From positions 30,128 to 94,127 of the forward strand of contig NZ_BJVK01000006.1 in the NCBI RefSeq assembly GCF_007989105.1: DNA of 64,000 bases. Direction: 5' to 3'. The position numbers and the translations under genes were made by a program. Shown here piece after piece: positions 15,883 through 25,268 of this stretch. Position 1 is the stretch's first letter, and each line of letters begins with the position of its first letter. This DNA comes from Lentilactobacillus kefiri. GTDB taxonomy: Bacteria > Bacillota > Bacilli > Lactobacillales > Lactobacillaceae. The notes under the pieces were generated by a model, which had not been told where the DNA came from, did not search any database, and saw nothing but the letters and a program-made list of their open reading frames with translations.

Positions 15883-17124
15883 ATGAAATTCATTCATACG
15901 GCAGATCTACATTTGGATAGTCCATTTTTAGGACTCAAAAATAACGGGCTTCCTGATGAACTTTGGGAAAAGGTTCATCAATCAACCTTTGATTCTTTTA
16001 AAAGAATCATTGATGGGGCAATTGAGCAGCAAGTGGATTTTGTTTTGCTGGTAGGTGACCTGTTCGACCGTGAAGAACGAAGTGTCGCTGCTGATGCATT
16101 TTTGATTAACCAGCTAAATCGGCTTAAGGACCACGAAATTGAAGCGTTTGTCAGTTTCGGTAACCATGATTATTCGACGGCGGACCCGGCTTCGTTCGGC
16201 TATCCGGCCAATACTCAGGTATTTGGCAATCAGGTTGAGACAAAGCGGTATCCGTTGCATGACGGCACGGTTGTTGCCATTAATGGATTTAGCTTTGACA
16301 AGCAGTGGATTACGCAACCGGTGATTCAAGAATATCCTCAGGCGGTTTCCGATGCGACCTGGAATATTGGGATGCTTCACGGCAGCTTGAGCTCCTTGAA
16401 CTCACCTGAAGCGAATTACGCGCCATTCACACTATCAGAACTCCAAGAAAAGGGTTATGACTACTGGGCATTAGGCCATATTCACAAGCGGCAATCATTA
16501 AACGCTCAGGGAACGATCAACTATTCAGGAAATACCCAGGGACGACACATTAACGAATCAGGTGAAAAGGGATATCTGCTGGTTCAAAATGAGGGTCAAC
16601 AACTTACAACGACATTTAAACCGACTGCACCAATTATTTGGGAAAAAGTCACCATGTCTTTGGCTGATTTATCAACCGATCAATTGGCAGCTTCAATGCT
16701 TGAAAAAATTGCCGATTTGAAATATTCAAAACTTCACTTCATCAGAATTGAGCTAACCAGCGACACTAATGTTGATCCGGCCATTCTTAATCAGATTAAC
16801 AATGGTGATTTGCTGGATGAGCTCCAGGAACTCAATACCGATAAGTGGCAGCAATTGAACTGTTGGATCACTTCGGTAGAAGCTCCACAAGTCAGTGATG
16901 TGGTCTACAGCACGATTGACCAGAAGTATTTCAATCAGGCACGGGAAGCAACTTTGAACGATGATGTCTTTAACCAAGTTCTCAAAGACTTTTCAAAGCA
17001 ACCGGCGTTTATTAAAGACGAAGTCAGTCAAGCGGATGCCAAACATGAAATTTATGATCAGGCTGGAACAATTTTGCAAGAAAACGTGGTTAATCCTGAT
17101 GATGTAGAGGAGGATTCTAAGTGA
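15883..17124 (+). CDS. yhaO: YhaO-type metallophosphoesterase (SbcD/Mre11-like nuclease)
   Basis: A 413-residue calcineurin-like phosphoesterase. All five metal-binding blocks are visible: DLHLDSP near the start, GDLFDRE, GNHDY, the MLHGS histidine and LGHIHKRQ. This is the layout of SbcD/Mre11 nucleases, with a C-terminal capping and partner-binding region (about 250-413). Two divalent metals, usually Mn, would hydrolyse DNA ends. The stop codon overlaps the GTG start of the ATPase gene by 4 bases, so the two subunits are translationally coupled and probably form one complex. The ATG follows AAAGG at a normal distance. Substrates of YhaO/YhaN complexes are not well defined. Confidence 0.88.
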   Translation: MKFIHTADLHLDSPFLGLKNNGLPDELWEKVHQSTFDSFKRIIDGAIEQQVDFVLLVGDLFDREERSVAADAFLINQLNRLKDHEIEAFVSFGNHDYSTADPASFGYPANTQVFGNQVETKRYPLHDGTVVAINGFSFDKQWITQPVIQEYPQAVSDATWNIGMLHGSLSSLNSPEANYAPFTLSELQEKGYDYWALGHIHKRQSLNAQGTINYSGNTQGRHINESGEKGYLLVQNEGQQLTTTFKPTAPIIWEKVTMSLADLSTDQLAASMLEKIADLKYSKLHFIRIELTSDTNVDPAILNQINNGDLLDELQELNTDKWQQLNCWITSVEAPQVSDVVYSTIDQKYFNQAREATLNDDVFNQVLKDFSKQPAFIKDEVSQADAKHEIYDQAGTILQENVVNPDDVEEDSK

Positions 17125-19703
17125 TTATTAAGCAATTAAATATTTACGGTTATGGTCGCTGGATTGATCAGCAAATTGATATCCAGAATCCTCTGCAAGT
17201 CATTTATGGCCCGAATGAAGCGGGAAAAAGTACCATTATCGCTTTTATAAAGGGCATCCTGTTTGGCTTTCCCGACAAGAAGCATTCACCCCATGGCCAA
17301 TATCAACCCAAAGGAAATGCACCTTATGGTGGTGAAATGACTTTCGAGGTTGATGGGCACCTCTATAAAATTGTCCGAACTGGTTTAAAGTATAATGGCA
17401 CGATAAAATTTTACGATTTAGATCAAGGTACAAAACTGACCAAAGACGATTATCAGAATATCATCTCGCCGATTGACCGGACAGCATACGATCAATTGTT
17501 TTACTTTGGCAGTATTGATCAACACGAGTTCTACCAGATGGGGCGTGATGAACTGAGGATGCGGATTCAATCCATTGGGGTTGCGGGAGCTGGAGACTGG
17601 ATGTCCCTGCAGTCGAATTTGGATAAACAATCGGCGAAGATGTATGCCCCTCATGGTCGGACAAAAACGATTAACGTTCAAATTTCAGATTATAAAAAGC
17701 TGGAAAAGCAAGTTACCGACGCCAAGGCAGATTTTCCCCGTTACCAGCATTTGCAAGCAGATTTGAAAACAAAACAGGCGAGCTTGGATCAACTGCAGTC
17801 ACAGTTAAAGGTTCTCGATCGTCAGTTGGACGAAAAACGTCATCTGCAGACGTTATTGCCACTGGTCAGTCAGCTAAAAGGATTAAAGGGTCTTGATGAA
17901 TCCCAACTGAAGGCGGGATTCACCAATGATGATATTAATCAGTTTAATCAGCTTGACTTGCAGCTTAAGACGCAAGAAGAGCAGGTATCTACAAGACAAA
18001 AAGCGGTTGATGAAATTGCCGGCAATCTGGTAGTGACCCCTAGTCAAAAGTTTTATGAAGCCCATAAATCCGACGTTGACCGATTGACTGATGAATTGCC
18101 GGATGCTCAAAAGCTGGCTCTTAGAATTGAAATGACCGCAGCTCAGATTGCGGAAGTTCAAAAACAAGTTGATGAAAAGGCAAGCCTGATTGATAAGAAT
18201 GACCAGGGGGAATTACCCAAGCCGTTTGATCGGCAAACTTTTAATCAGGTCAATGATTTATTGCGTGAACAACAGAATTTGAAAGAACGGTTATCAGAAA
18301 ATCATCGCCGTCGCAGACAGTCTAGTCCATCCAAAAACCAACCGAATTTCTCAATTTGGTATGGTGTTGCGATTGCATTAATCATTGGGGCGGTTCTCCT
18401 GAGTACCACTTCGGCTGGTTGGATTGGTTACATTTTAGCGATTGTTTCGGCAGTTTGGGGTTGGTACAACGCCAAGAATTCGACCCAGGATGCACCGGTT
18501 GAAACAAGGGATGATCAGGCGGCTGTTCAAAGCCAGTTAGAGAAAATTCAAGATAAAATGGCCGTTATCTCTAAGAAATTTCAGCTCCAAGGAATTGATG
18601 AACCAAATTGGATTTCCATTCAGTCACCATTGCAGCAGGTTGCTGATTTAAAGGTAAATTTACAAAAGCAGTCCAATACTTTGAATGATAGTCAACGAAA
18701 ATACTCGGACTTTCTCAGGAAATGGACGTTTGCCAGTGATTGGCTGAAGTTTGATCAGTCGAAGTATTCCCAGACGGTTGAGACAATTGCTGGAACTGTC
18801 AAACACTGGCAGCAGTTATCAGCAAGCTATCAACAGCAGAAAGACGAACTGGATAAACGGCAAAAGGACCTTGCGTCAGCCAAAGCGGATTTTGAACAAT
18901 TGTTGCTGAAGAAAAAGCAATTTTTAGATCATCGTGGAATTCAGTCAGACACGGCATTTAATCAGTTGGTTGAATCTCAAGGTTCACTGGCAAAAGATTT
19001 GAGTCGAAAAGCTGATTTGGAAAAACAGATCACCGCAGCCAATGTGCAGATTCCCGATGACCTAGATTCGGAACAATTAGATGCAGCAATTAATGATCTG
19101 GCCGTTAAGGGTCAGGCAATGCGTCAAAAGTTGGATGACTTAAGTCAGGAGACCACTCGAATTAAGACCGAAGTCGAAGGCTTGATTAAGAACGGAAAAT
19201 ATTATGATTTGCGCCAACAGTTGGTAAACATGCAGACAGAAATTGTTGAAAATGTTCAAAAGTATATGGCGTTGAAGTTAAGTTCTCAGTGGATTCAAGC
19301 AGTTCTCAACATTGCCAGCAAGGGGCGTTTGCCAAAGACATTGGCCCTTGCCAAAGAGTATTTTGCGACTTTGACCAATAATGCGTATAAGGATATCATT
19401 TTCAAGAATGAAATTTCAGTTGTTCGAAATGATGACGTGCATTTTCCAATTAATGAATTATCGACCGGTACGTTGGAGCAGCTTTATCTAGCATTAATCT
19501 TTTCAATGTCGGTTGGGTTTAGTGATCAGTATCCAATGCCGATTATGATTGACGATGGCTTTGTGAACTTTGACAAAGATCGGAAAAAGGCAGCTGGTAA
19601 ATTGCTTGATCAGGTTAGCGAAAGAACCCAAGTCTTATACTTCACCGCAAACCTCGATGACAACATTGATTCAAGTTTGGTCTTAAATCTTAAAAAGCTT
19701 TAG
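17121..19703 (+). CDS. yhaN: YhaN-type AAA/SMC-like ATPase (SbcC/Rad50-like partner of YhaO)
   Basis: An 860-residue ATPase. The Walker A loop GPNEAGKST lies at about 30-38. Long coiled coils with many DQLQSQ and QKQ runs follow. A pair of hydrophobic helices interrupts the arm (about 410-450, FSIWYGVAIALIIGAV...). The ABC signature ELSTGTLEQLYLAL and Walker B PIMIDDGFVNFD are near the C-terminus. Here Walker B ends in DD where SbcC has DE, a variation common to YhaN. The membrane-like pair is also a YhaN feature and could tether the complex. The GTG start overlaps yhaO. Likely role: ATP-driven opening of DNA ends for the YhaO nuclease. Confidence 0.85.
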   Translation: MIIKQLNIYGYGRWIDQQIDIQNPLQVIYGPNEAGKSTIIAFIKGILFGFPDKKHSPHGQYQPKGNAPYGGEMTFEVDGHLYKIVRTGLKYNGTIKFYDLDQGTKLTKDDYQNIISPIDRTAYDQLFYFGSIDQHEFYQMGRDELRMRIQSIGVAGAGDWMSLQSNLDKQSAKMYAPHGRTKTINVQISDYKKLEKQVTDAKADFPRYQHLQADLKTKQASLDQLQSQLKVLDRQLDEKRHLQTLLPLVSQLKGLKGLDESQLKAGFTNDDINQFNQLDLQLKTQEEQVSTRQKAVDEIAGNLVVTPSQKFYEAHKSDVDRLTDELPDAQKLALRIEMTAAQIAEVQKQVDEKASLIDKNDQGELPKPFDRQTFNQVNDLLREQQNLKERLSENHRRRRQSSPSKNQPNFSIWYGVAIALIIGAVLLSTTSAGWIGYILAIVSAVWGWYNAKNSTQDAPVETRDDQAAVQSQLEKIQDKMAVISKKFQLQGIDEPNWISIQSPLQQVADLKVNLQKQSNTLNDSQRKYSDFLRKWTFASDWLKFDQSKYSQTVETIAGTVKHWQQLSASYQQQKDELDKRQKDLASAKADFEQLLLKKKQFLDHRGIQSDTAFNQLVESQGSLAKDLSRKADLEKQITAANVQIPDDLDSEQLDAAINDLAVKGQAMRQKLDDLSQETTRIKTEVEGLIKNGKYYDLRQQLVNMQTEIVENVQKYMALKLSSQWIQAVLNIASKGRLPKTLALAKEYFATLTNNAYKDIIFKNEISVVRNDDVHFPINELSTGTLEQLYLALIFSMSVGFSDQYPMPIMIDDGFVNFDKDRKKAAGKLLDQVSERTQVLYFTANLDDNIDSSLVLNLKKL

Positions 19704-19714
19704 GAGGCGATTTT

Positions 19715-20701
19715 ATGGCAAAACAACTCATGGATATTCAGTTGGATGAGGACTTTGAGATGTATGTTCTCTTAAAAGATTCAACGAAACGAGTCGCAAA
19801 AAACGGCAAAACATTTTTGTCACTGGTATTTCAAGATAAATCGGGAGAAATATCTGGTAAGTATTGGGATGCTTCCAAGGAAGATGTGGCACGATTCACT
19901 TCCGGAAAAGTTGTTTTATTAAAGGGAAAACGAGAGAATTACATGAACTCCCCACAAATTAAAATTCTTGCGATGCGGTTGGCTAACAACAGCGAGCCGC
20001 ATGACCCGGTCAATTTTGTTAAGCGGGCAGGCATGTCTCGGGATCAAATGGAAGAGTACATTGATCAAACAATTTTTGAAATCACCAATGCAACCTATAA
20101 CCGGATTGTTCGGTCATTGCTTTCAAAGCATGCCGATGCATTTTACACATTTCCGGCTGCTAAATCGAACCACCATGATTTTGCCGGTGGCTTGGCATTT
20201 CATACGATTTCGATTTTACGTCAGGCACATGCAATCGTGAGTCAGTATGATGGTATAAATGCGCCTTTATTATACGCAGGTGCCATTTTACATGATCTTG
20301 GTAAAACGATAGAGTTGTCCGGCCCAGTGGCCACAGAGTACACATTAGCGGGTAATCTGCTTGGACACATCAGTATTATGGATGCTGAAATTAGTGAGAC
20401 TGCTGATAAATTGGGAATTGACCCAGAATCACAAGATTTATTGCTCTTAAGACATATGATTCTTTCACACCATGGATTGCTGGAATATGGATCTCCGGAA
20501 CAGCCGAAGATTCTTGAAGCAGAAATCCTTCATCATCTTGACGAGCTTGATGCGACGATTGTGATGATCCAAGGTGCTACTAAGAATATTGAACCGGGAC
20601 AATTCAGTGATCGAGTGTTCGGATTGGATAATCGGCGCTTTTATAAGCCTAAAAAGTCGGTTGATCCCAAACAAAAACCGACCCAGGGCAAGCTTTTATG
20701 A
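19715..20701 (+). CDS. yhaM: 3'-5' exoribonuclease YhaM
   Basis: A 328-residue protein with an N-terminal OB fold (about 10-100; KTFLSLVFQDKSGEI) and an HD metal-dependent domain. The HD doublet is at H193-D194 in ILHDLGK, with further histidines in NHHDFAGGLAFHT (about 152-164) and ILSHHG. This order is that of YhaM, which trims single-stranded RNA from the 3' end using Mn or Co. It closes the yhaO-yhaN-yhaM operon: 11 bases separate it from yhaN, and TAGGAGG provides the ribosome binding site. A strong terminator follows. Family assignment is firm; the physiological link to YhaO/YhaN rests on conserved order. Confidence 0.93.
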   Translation: MAKQLMDIQLDEDFEMYVLLKDSTKRVAKNGKTFLSLVFQDKSGEISGKYWDASKEDVARFTSGKVVLLKGKRENYMNSPQIKILAMRLANNSEPHDPVNFVKRAGMSRDQMEEYIDQTIFEITNATYNRIVRSLLSKHADAFYTFPAAKSNHHDFAGGLAFHTISILRQAHAIVSQYDGINAPLLYAGAILHDLGKTIELSGPVATEYTLAGNLLGHISIMDAEISETADKLGIDPESQDLLLLRHMILSHHGLLEYGSPEQPKILEAEILHHLDELDATIVMIQGATKNIEPGQFSDRVFGLDNRRFYKPKKSVDPKQKPTQGKLL

Positions 20702-20713
20702 TGTTAAGACAAT

Positions 20714-20752
20714 AAAAAAGGAATTGAACTTAAAAGTTCAATTCCTTTTTGT
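20714..20752. terminator. Bidirectional terminator between yhaM and prsA
   Basis: Sixteen-base perfect stem (AAAAGGAATTGAACTT and its complement) with a two-base centre and A/T tracts. It serves the convergent yhaM and prsA transcripts. Confidence 0.9.
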
Positions 20753-20768
20753 CTAGCTATTTTTAAGA

Positions 20769-21650
20769 TTACTTCTTAGTTGAGCTTGATGAAAGGTAAT
20801 CTGATAAGACGTTTTGAAGGTCTTTATCTTGGATGGTAACTTTACCTTTTTTAAGAACCTTAGATACAACTGAATGTAAGGTGTTGCTGTCAGACATCTT
20901 GGAAGTAACGATTTGATTCTTCAATTCTGATTCATGTTGTTTCCAAGTTCCCTTTGAAGGGTGGTTAACCATTTGGATAATTTGGTAACCATATTGAGTC
21001 TTAACAGGGGTCTTGGTGTATTCACCGTTCTTCAACTTGAATGCAGCTTTCTTGAAGTTAGAATCAAGAGTGGTGTTAGTGTTGTCAAATGGTGAAATAC
21101 GTCCGCCTTTGTTCTTAGTTGCAGTGTCAGTTGAATACTTCTTAGCTAAGCTTGAGAAGCTCTTGCCATCTTTAAGTTCACTGATAACTTTGTTTGCTGT
21201 GGTTTTCTTAGAAACCAAGATTTCGTTAACAGTAACTTTTGGTTGATATGACTTGAACTGAGTTTGAAGTTGAGCATCAGTAATGGTGATGTTGTCTTTA
21301 ACAGCTTGCTTCAATAAGAGGTTTGAACGAATTGAGTCCTTTAATTGAGAAGCGGTCATACCATTTTGTTGGAGAACTGAGTTAAATGATGAACCATATT
21401 GCTTCTTGTATTTAGCAAATTCACTATTTACTTGTGAGCTCTTAACATCTTTACCGTATTGCTTTTCCAAGACCTTGTTTAAGATCATTTGTTGCAATAC
21501 TTGTTTACCGCTTGAAGTACTCTTCAAACTACTGTAATAAGCACTTTCTGTAATTTTACCGCCGTTTGTAGTTGCAACAGTTTTGCTGCCACAAGCTGCA
21601 AGGGTAAAACTCATCATAATGCCGGCTAAAACGATTAGCCATTTTTTCAT
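20769..21650 (-). CDS. prsA: PrsA foldase lipoprotein (parvulin-type peptidyl-prolyl isomerase)
   Basis: A 293-residue lipoprotein that helps exported proteins fold between membrane and wall. MKKW plus a hydrophobic core lead to the lipobox LAAC with the lipidated C20. A parvulin core follows at about 130-235 ([38 protein letters not shown]). The flanking helices are lysine- and serine-rich as in other PrsA proteins. The ATG at 21650 (MKKW) gives a normal signal peptide. An in-frame ATG four codons upstream (MCFCMKK) is possible but lies too close to the AGGA. The S53 peptidase and PBPs in this window are plausible clients. The convergent neighbour yhaM shares its terminator. Confidence 0.93.
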   Translation of the reverse strand: MKKWLIVLAGIMMSFTLAACGSKTVATTNGGKITESAYYSSLKSTSSGKQVLQQMILNKVLEKQYGKDVKSSQVNSEFAKYKKQYGSSFNSVLQQNGMTASQLKDSIRSNLLLKQAVKDNITITDAQLQTQFKSYQPKVTVNEILVSKKTTANKVISELKDGKSFSSLAKKYSTDTATKNKGGRISPFDNTNTTLDSNFKKAAFKLKNGEYTKTPVKTQYGYQIIQMVNHPSKGTWKQHESELKNQIVTSKMSDSNTLHSVVSKVLKKGKVTIQDKDLQNVLSDYLSSSSTKK

Positions 21651-21780
21651 ACAAAAACACATCCATTCCTAAAAGTATTCGTCTGCAAAGCAAACGTTCT
21701 CGATAATAATAATAACATAATATGACACGTTTATATAATGACCACTGGAATTTAACGAAATTTTCAGATTTTATTAAAGA

Positions 21781-22089
21781 CTACTTTAGTTTGTCTGAAT
21801 ATTTGTTAATTTCATCCAGGCGGGGTTCAATTTGAAACATGGCGTCATCGATATCTCGTTGAATGCCGGAAATTGTTTTTTCCAGGGCAGGCAATTGGCT
21901 CTTAAATTGATCCATTGAGTTTTTAAAATCCTGATAAGCTGTTTTCCAATCTGCAGCTTTCTGTTTTTTATCCTCAAATGATGTCTTGGCCCGTTGGACA
22001 AATTCTTCCGGCGTTTCTTTGCGGGAATAAAGGTAAGCACCCGCAACAATCGCGGTTGCACCGATAATTTTAAAAGCTGTCTTCATCAT
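21781..22089 (-). CDS. YtxH-like small membrane-anchored coiled-coil protein
   Basis: A 102-residue protein with one N-terminal hydrophobic segment (about 5-22, FKIIGATAIVAGAYLYS), then a charged helical body with heptad-like leucines and many K/D/E/Q residues. This is the YtxH/DUF948-like layout: a membrane anchor with a cytoplasmic or wall-facing coiled coil. No enzymatic motif is seen. It sits between hit and prsA, and the hit stop overlaps its first ATG (TAATG). A second ATG three bases on is better spaced from AGGTG, so the true start could be 22086. The role is unknown; coupling with hit shows co-transcription. Confidence 0.7.
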   Translation of the reverse strand: MMKTAFKIIGATAIVAGAYLYSRKETPEEFVQRAKTSFEDKKQKAADWKTAYQDFKNSMDQFKSQLPALEKTISGIQRDIDDAMFQIEPRLDEINKYSDKLK

Positions 22090-22517
22090 TAATCACCTAT
22101 ATGTTTTTCGATTGATTCCTGGATGGCCTTGAGTTGATCGGGAGAGTATTTTTTTGAATTGTCCTTGAAGATCATCTTAAAGTCATCATTGTTGGTATAG
22201 CGGGGAATTAAGTGGAAGTGAGAATGGAAAACAGACTGGTAGGCAACCTGACCATTGTTGTTCAAAATGTTCATCCCTTTAATATCCGGGTTGGATGCCT
22301 TGACAGCACGCGCAATCTTTGGAATTCTTGCAAAAACCTCACTTGCCAGTTCTTCATCATAATCAAAGATATTGGCAATATGTTTCTTGGGGATTACCAA
22401 AGTATGTCCTGGAGTTCCCTGAGAAATATCCAAAAATGCCTTTACAATATCATCCTCATAAACAGTGTAGCTGGGGATTTCATTTCTTACGATTTTACAA
22501 AAAATGCAATCTTTCAT
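22089..22517 (-). CDS. hit: HIT family nucleotide hydrolase (Hint-like)
   Basis: A 142-residue histidine-triad protein. The N-terminus CIFCKIVRNEIPS has the CxxC pair typical of bacterial HIT proteins, and the active site VFHSHFHLIPR gives HxHxH near residues 100-105. The family hydrolyses AMP-linked substrates such as AMP-lysine, ApnA or AMP-phosphoramidates. The gene diverges from ecsA, as in Bacillus and many lactobacilli, and is coupled to the YtxH-like gene. AGAAGG lies 8 bases before its ATG. The back-to-back promoters with ecsA sit at 22551-22607. Confidence 0.92.
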   Translation of the reverse strand: MKDCIFCKIVRNEIPSYTVYEDDIVKAFLDISQGTPGHTLVIPKKHIANIFDYDEELASEVFARIPKIARAVKASNPDIKGMNILNNNGQVAYQSVFHSHFHLIPRYTNNDDFKMIFKDNSKKYSPDQLKAIQESIEKHIGD

Positions 22518-22550
22518 AATCTCTGCCTTCTTTCTGTGAATACTAATGAT

Positions 22551-22607
22551 ATTATACCATTAATATCCGCTTGGCCTAATTCAACGGCTGATGTAATATG
22601 GTATAAT
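22551..22607. promoter_or_regulatory. Back-to-back promoters for hit (minus) and ecsA (plus)
   Basis: Minus strand: -35 TTAGGC (22579-22574), 17-base gap, -10 TATAAT (22556-22551), for hit. Plus strand: -35 TTCAAC (22580-22585), 16-base gap, -10 TATAAT (22602-22607), for ecsA. The -35 boxes touch, so the two polymerases probably compete. Confidence 0.6.
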
Positions 22608-22643
22608 CTTGTTTGTAGATTTTAGATGATGTGGAGGTAAATA

Positions 22644-23381
22644 ATGTCTTTAGAAGTTTCGAATCTGGTCGGCGGTTATTCTCAAGTACCAGTATTAAAA
22701 GACGTCAGCTTTGACGTTAAAGATGGCGAGTTGGTTGGATTAATCGGCCTTAACGGAGCCGGAAAGTCCACAACTATCAACCATATTATTGGTTTATTAA
22801 CCCCGTTCAAGGGATCCATTAAAATTAACGGCACCACGCTTAACGAGGATGTCAAAAAGTATAAAGAACAAATTGCTTATATTCCGGAACAGCCAATCGT
22901 CTATAAAGAGTTGACACTAAAGGAACACCTGGAAATGACGATGCTTGCCTATAACCTGGACCAGGATGAATCCTGGAAACGGGCTCACAAGCTGCTGAAA
23001 CTATTCAGACTTGATAACAAATTAGATTGGTTCCCAGACAACTTTTCAAAGGGAATGCGGCAAAAAGTCATGATTGTTTGTGCATTTTTAACGAATGCCA
23101 AGCTGTTTATTATTGATGAACCATTTCTTGGCTTGGATCCTTTGGCAGTGAATGATCTGTTGAACCTGATTTCCGAAAGAAAAAAGCAGGGTGCAAGTAT
23201 TTTAATGTCAACTCACGTTCTGGATACCGCTCAACGTTACTGTGACCGTTTCGTATTGCTTCACAACGGTCGGGTAAGGACTGAAGGAACCATTGAAGAA
23301 CTGCGGAAATTGTTCCCAGAAGCCGGCGATTCATTGAATGATATCTATCTCACTCTGGCAAGGGAAGGCGATGCCTCATGA
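22644..23381 (+). CDS. ecsA: ABC transporter ATP-binding protein EcsA
   Basis: A 245-residue ABC ATPase. Walker A GLNGAGKST is at about 36-44, the signature is FSKGMRQKV and Walker B is LFIIDEP followed by the MSTHVLDTAQRYC switch region. In Bacillus, EcsAB influences secretion, competence and intramembrane proteolysis, perhaps by clearing peptides; the cargo is not proven. The stop overlaps ecsB by 4 bases (ATGA), and the gene starts behind GGAGG. Its placement beside hit and prsA is the conserved Firmicute arrangement. Confidence 0.92.
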   Translation: MSLEVSNLVGGYSQVPVLKDVSFDVKDGELVGLIGLNGAGKSTTINHIIGLLTPFKGSIKINGTTLNEDVKKYKEQIAYIPEQPIVYKELTLKEHLEMTMLAYNLDQDESWKRAHKLLKLFRLDNKLDWFPDNFSKGMRQKVMIVCAFLTNAKLFIIDEPFLGLDPLAVNDLLNLISERKKQGASILMSTHVLDTAQRYCDRFVLLHNGRVRTEGTIEELRKLFPEAGDSLNDIYLTLAREGDAS

Positions 23382-24601
23382 AGCAGTTATTTAGGCAACG
23401 CTTGACTTCACATCTAAAAGAAATGATGCGGTACCTGAGACTGGTATTTAACGATTACTTTGTGTTGGCACTGCTATTCGTGATTGGTGGATTGGGGTAT
23501 TATTATTCCCATGCGCTTAAACAGCTTCATACCGGAATCTGGTGGGCACCAATCCTGATTATTGGTGTCCTATTAGTCAGTGTTCAGCTGGGACGATTTG
23601 CGACCTTAATCCAAGCACCTGACTATGTTTTCCTGTTACCGCGGGAATCTGATATATACAACTATCTTAAGAGCGGTTATAAGTACAGCTTATCAATTGC
23701 CTTGGCCATCCAGGTCTTGTTGTGGATCATATTGATGCCGTTCATCCAGGTAACGATGCATGTGACGGCAACTGATCTTTATGTATTGTTGGCCACAGTG
23801 CTTCTAATGAAGACGGTATGGTTGAACGCTGATTTTGCACGAAAATATCATTTGCAAAATCGTTGGCTGTCAAACCGCTTAATCTTTCGATTAGTAGTTC
23901 CGATTATCACATTTGCGCTGTGCGTTTATGTTAATTATTGGCTTGGGTTGGCACTCGCTGTCATTGCACTGATTGTGAGTTATTTCAGTCGCCAAAAGTG
24001 GGCCGCCAGATCACTTGATTGGACAAAAATGATTGCCGATGAAAATAGTCGAATGCATACGGTTTACCAGTTCTTCAACTTGTTTACAGATGTTCCAACG
24101 CTTCAGGGATCCGTTAAGCGTCGTCGATATGTCGATGGCATTTTGAATCGGATCAAATTGGTTCCAAAGAATACCTACCTCTATTTGTATGGCCATGGAA
24201 TTGTTAGAGACAATGAAATGAGCGGCTTATATGTTCGTCTGTTGGTGATTGGGACATTGTTTTTAGTCTTTATCAAAGGTGAAATGCTGCCAATCTTATT
24301 GAGCCTGCTGTTTGTCTATCTGATAGGTTTTCAAATGATTCCGTTTTATTTTCACTTTTCGGATAATGCGTTTGTTCATGTCTATCCAATCACGAACCAA
24401 TATCAATTAATGAGCTTTCAAAAAGTGCTGCTTTACCTGCTGTCAACCGTTGGCGTTGTCTTTGCAATCGCAGTGGTTGCGGTGAACTACTCGAACCTTG
24501 TGACGGTCTTTGGCGTGATTATTGGAGAGGCAGTAGAAATTTGGGCGTTTATTTATCTTTACCTGCCAAAACGACTGGCAAGAAGTGAACGTGTTAGATA
24601 G
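23378..24601 (+). CDS. ecsB: ABC transporter permease EcsB
   Basis: A 407-residue membrane protein with at least eight hydrophobic helices grouped as an N-terminal set (about 20-150) and a C-terminal set (about 280-395). It carries cytoplasmic basic loops such as GSVKRRRYVDGILNRIK. There is no signal peptide. It overlaps ecsA by 4 bases and must be its permease. The short trmB gene follows 25 bases on, with TAGGAG in the gap. EcsB proteins diverge quickly, so assignment rests on the fused context and topology. Assigned helix number is approximate. Confidence 0.88.
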   Translation: MKQLFRQRLTSHLKEMMRYLRLVFNDYFVLALLFVIGGLGYYYSHALKQLHTGIWWAPILIIGVLLVSVQLGRFATLIQAPDYVFLLPRESDIYNYLKSGYKYSLSIALAIQVLLWIILMPFIQVTMHVTATDLYVLLATVLLMKTVWLNADFARKYHLQNRWLSNRLIFRLVVPIITFALCVYVNYWLGLALAVIALIVSYFSRQKWAARSLDWTKMIADENSRMHTVYQFFNLFTDVPTLQGSVKRRRYVDGILNRIKLVPKNTYLYLYGHGIVRDNEMSGLYVRLLVIGTLFLVFIKGEMLPILLSLLFVYLIGFQMIPFYFHFSDNAFVHVYPITNQYQLMSFQKVLLYLLSTVGVVFAIAVVAVNYSNLVTVFGVIIGEAVEIWAFIYLYLPKRLARSERVR

Positions 24602-24626
24602 AATGTTTAATTTATAGGAGAAATAT

Positions 24627-25268
24627 ATGCGTGTAAGAAAAAAGCCATGGGCTGATAAATATATCAAAGACCATGGCGACTATATTGTGACTGATCCAAA
24701 GAATTGGCTGGGAAAATGGCAGCAGCGGTTTGCCAAACAGCAACCTTTAAATGTGGAGGTTGGAATCGGTAAGGGCAGGTTTATTATTGAAACTGCCAAA
24801 GCCAATCCCGACATCAACTATATTGGAATTGAATTGCAAACTTCCGTCATTGCAACGGCTTTGCGGACCTTCATGGAAAACCCACTGTCAAATGTTCAGT
24901 TTGTTTTGACAGATGGGGCTGATTTAGACGAATTGTTTTATCAGGATGAGATCAAAAAGATCTTTTTGAATTTTTCCGATCCATGGCCTAAAAAGCGTCA
25001 TGCCAAACGGCGATTGACCTCACCACTTTTTCTCAAAACCTATCAACATGTTTTAGCTGATGATGGTGATATCGAATTTAAAACGGATAACCGGGGATTA
25101 TTCGAGTATTCATTGGTTACCTTTAACAACTACCCAATGAAATTCGACTATGTATCATTGGATTTACACAAATCCCCTGAGAACGAGACCAATATCGAAA
25201 CTGAATATGAGCAGAAATTCAGTCCAAAAGGGCCGATTTATAAGCTGATTGCTCATTTTACAAAGTAA
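24627..25268 (+). CDS. trmB: tRNA (guanine-N7-)-methyltransferase TrmB
   Basis: A 213-residue Rossmann methyltransferase that makes m7G46 in the tRNA variable loop. The SAM-binding motif is VEVGIGKGRF (about 43-52), followed by YIGIELQTSV. The catalytic region FSDPWPKKRHAKRR is the hallmark of TrmB, and TEYEQKFSPKGPIY near the end matches the family's C-terminal motif. TAGGAG precedes the ATG. The gene runs in the ecsAB direction. Its last 11 bases overlap the 3' end of a convergent small gene, and no terminator is visible between them. Confidence 0.95.
   Translation: MRVRKKPWADKYIKDHGDYIVTDPKNWLGKWQQRFAKQQPLNVEVGIGKGRFIIETAKANPDINYIGIELQTSVIATALRTFMENPLSNVQFVLTDGADLDELFYQDEIKKIFLNFSDPWPKKRHAKRRLTSPLFLKTYQHVLADDGDIEFKTDNRGLFEYSLVTFNNYPMKFDYVSLDLHKSPENETNIETEYEQKFSPKGPIYKLIAHFTK

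Noticed and set aside
21663..21720. cre-like element upstream of prsA (AGCAAACGTTCTCG)
   Set aside because: Roughly 11 of 14 positions match, but no matching promoter geometry was found and PrsA control by CcpA is not expected.
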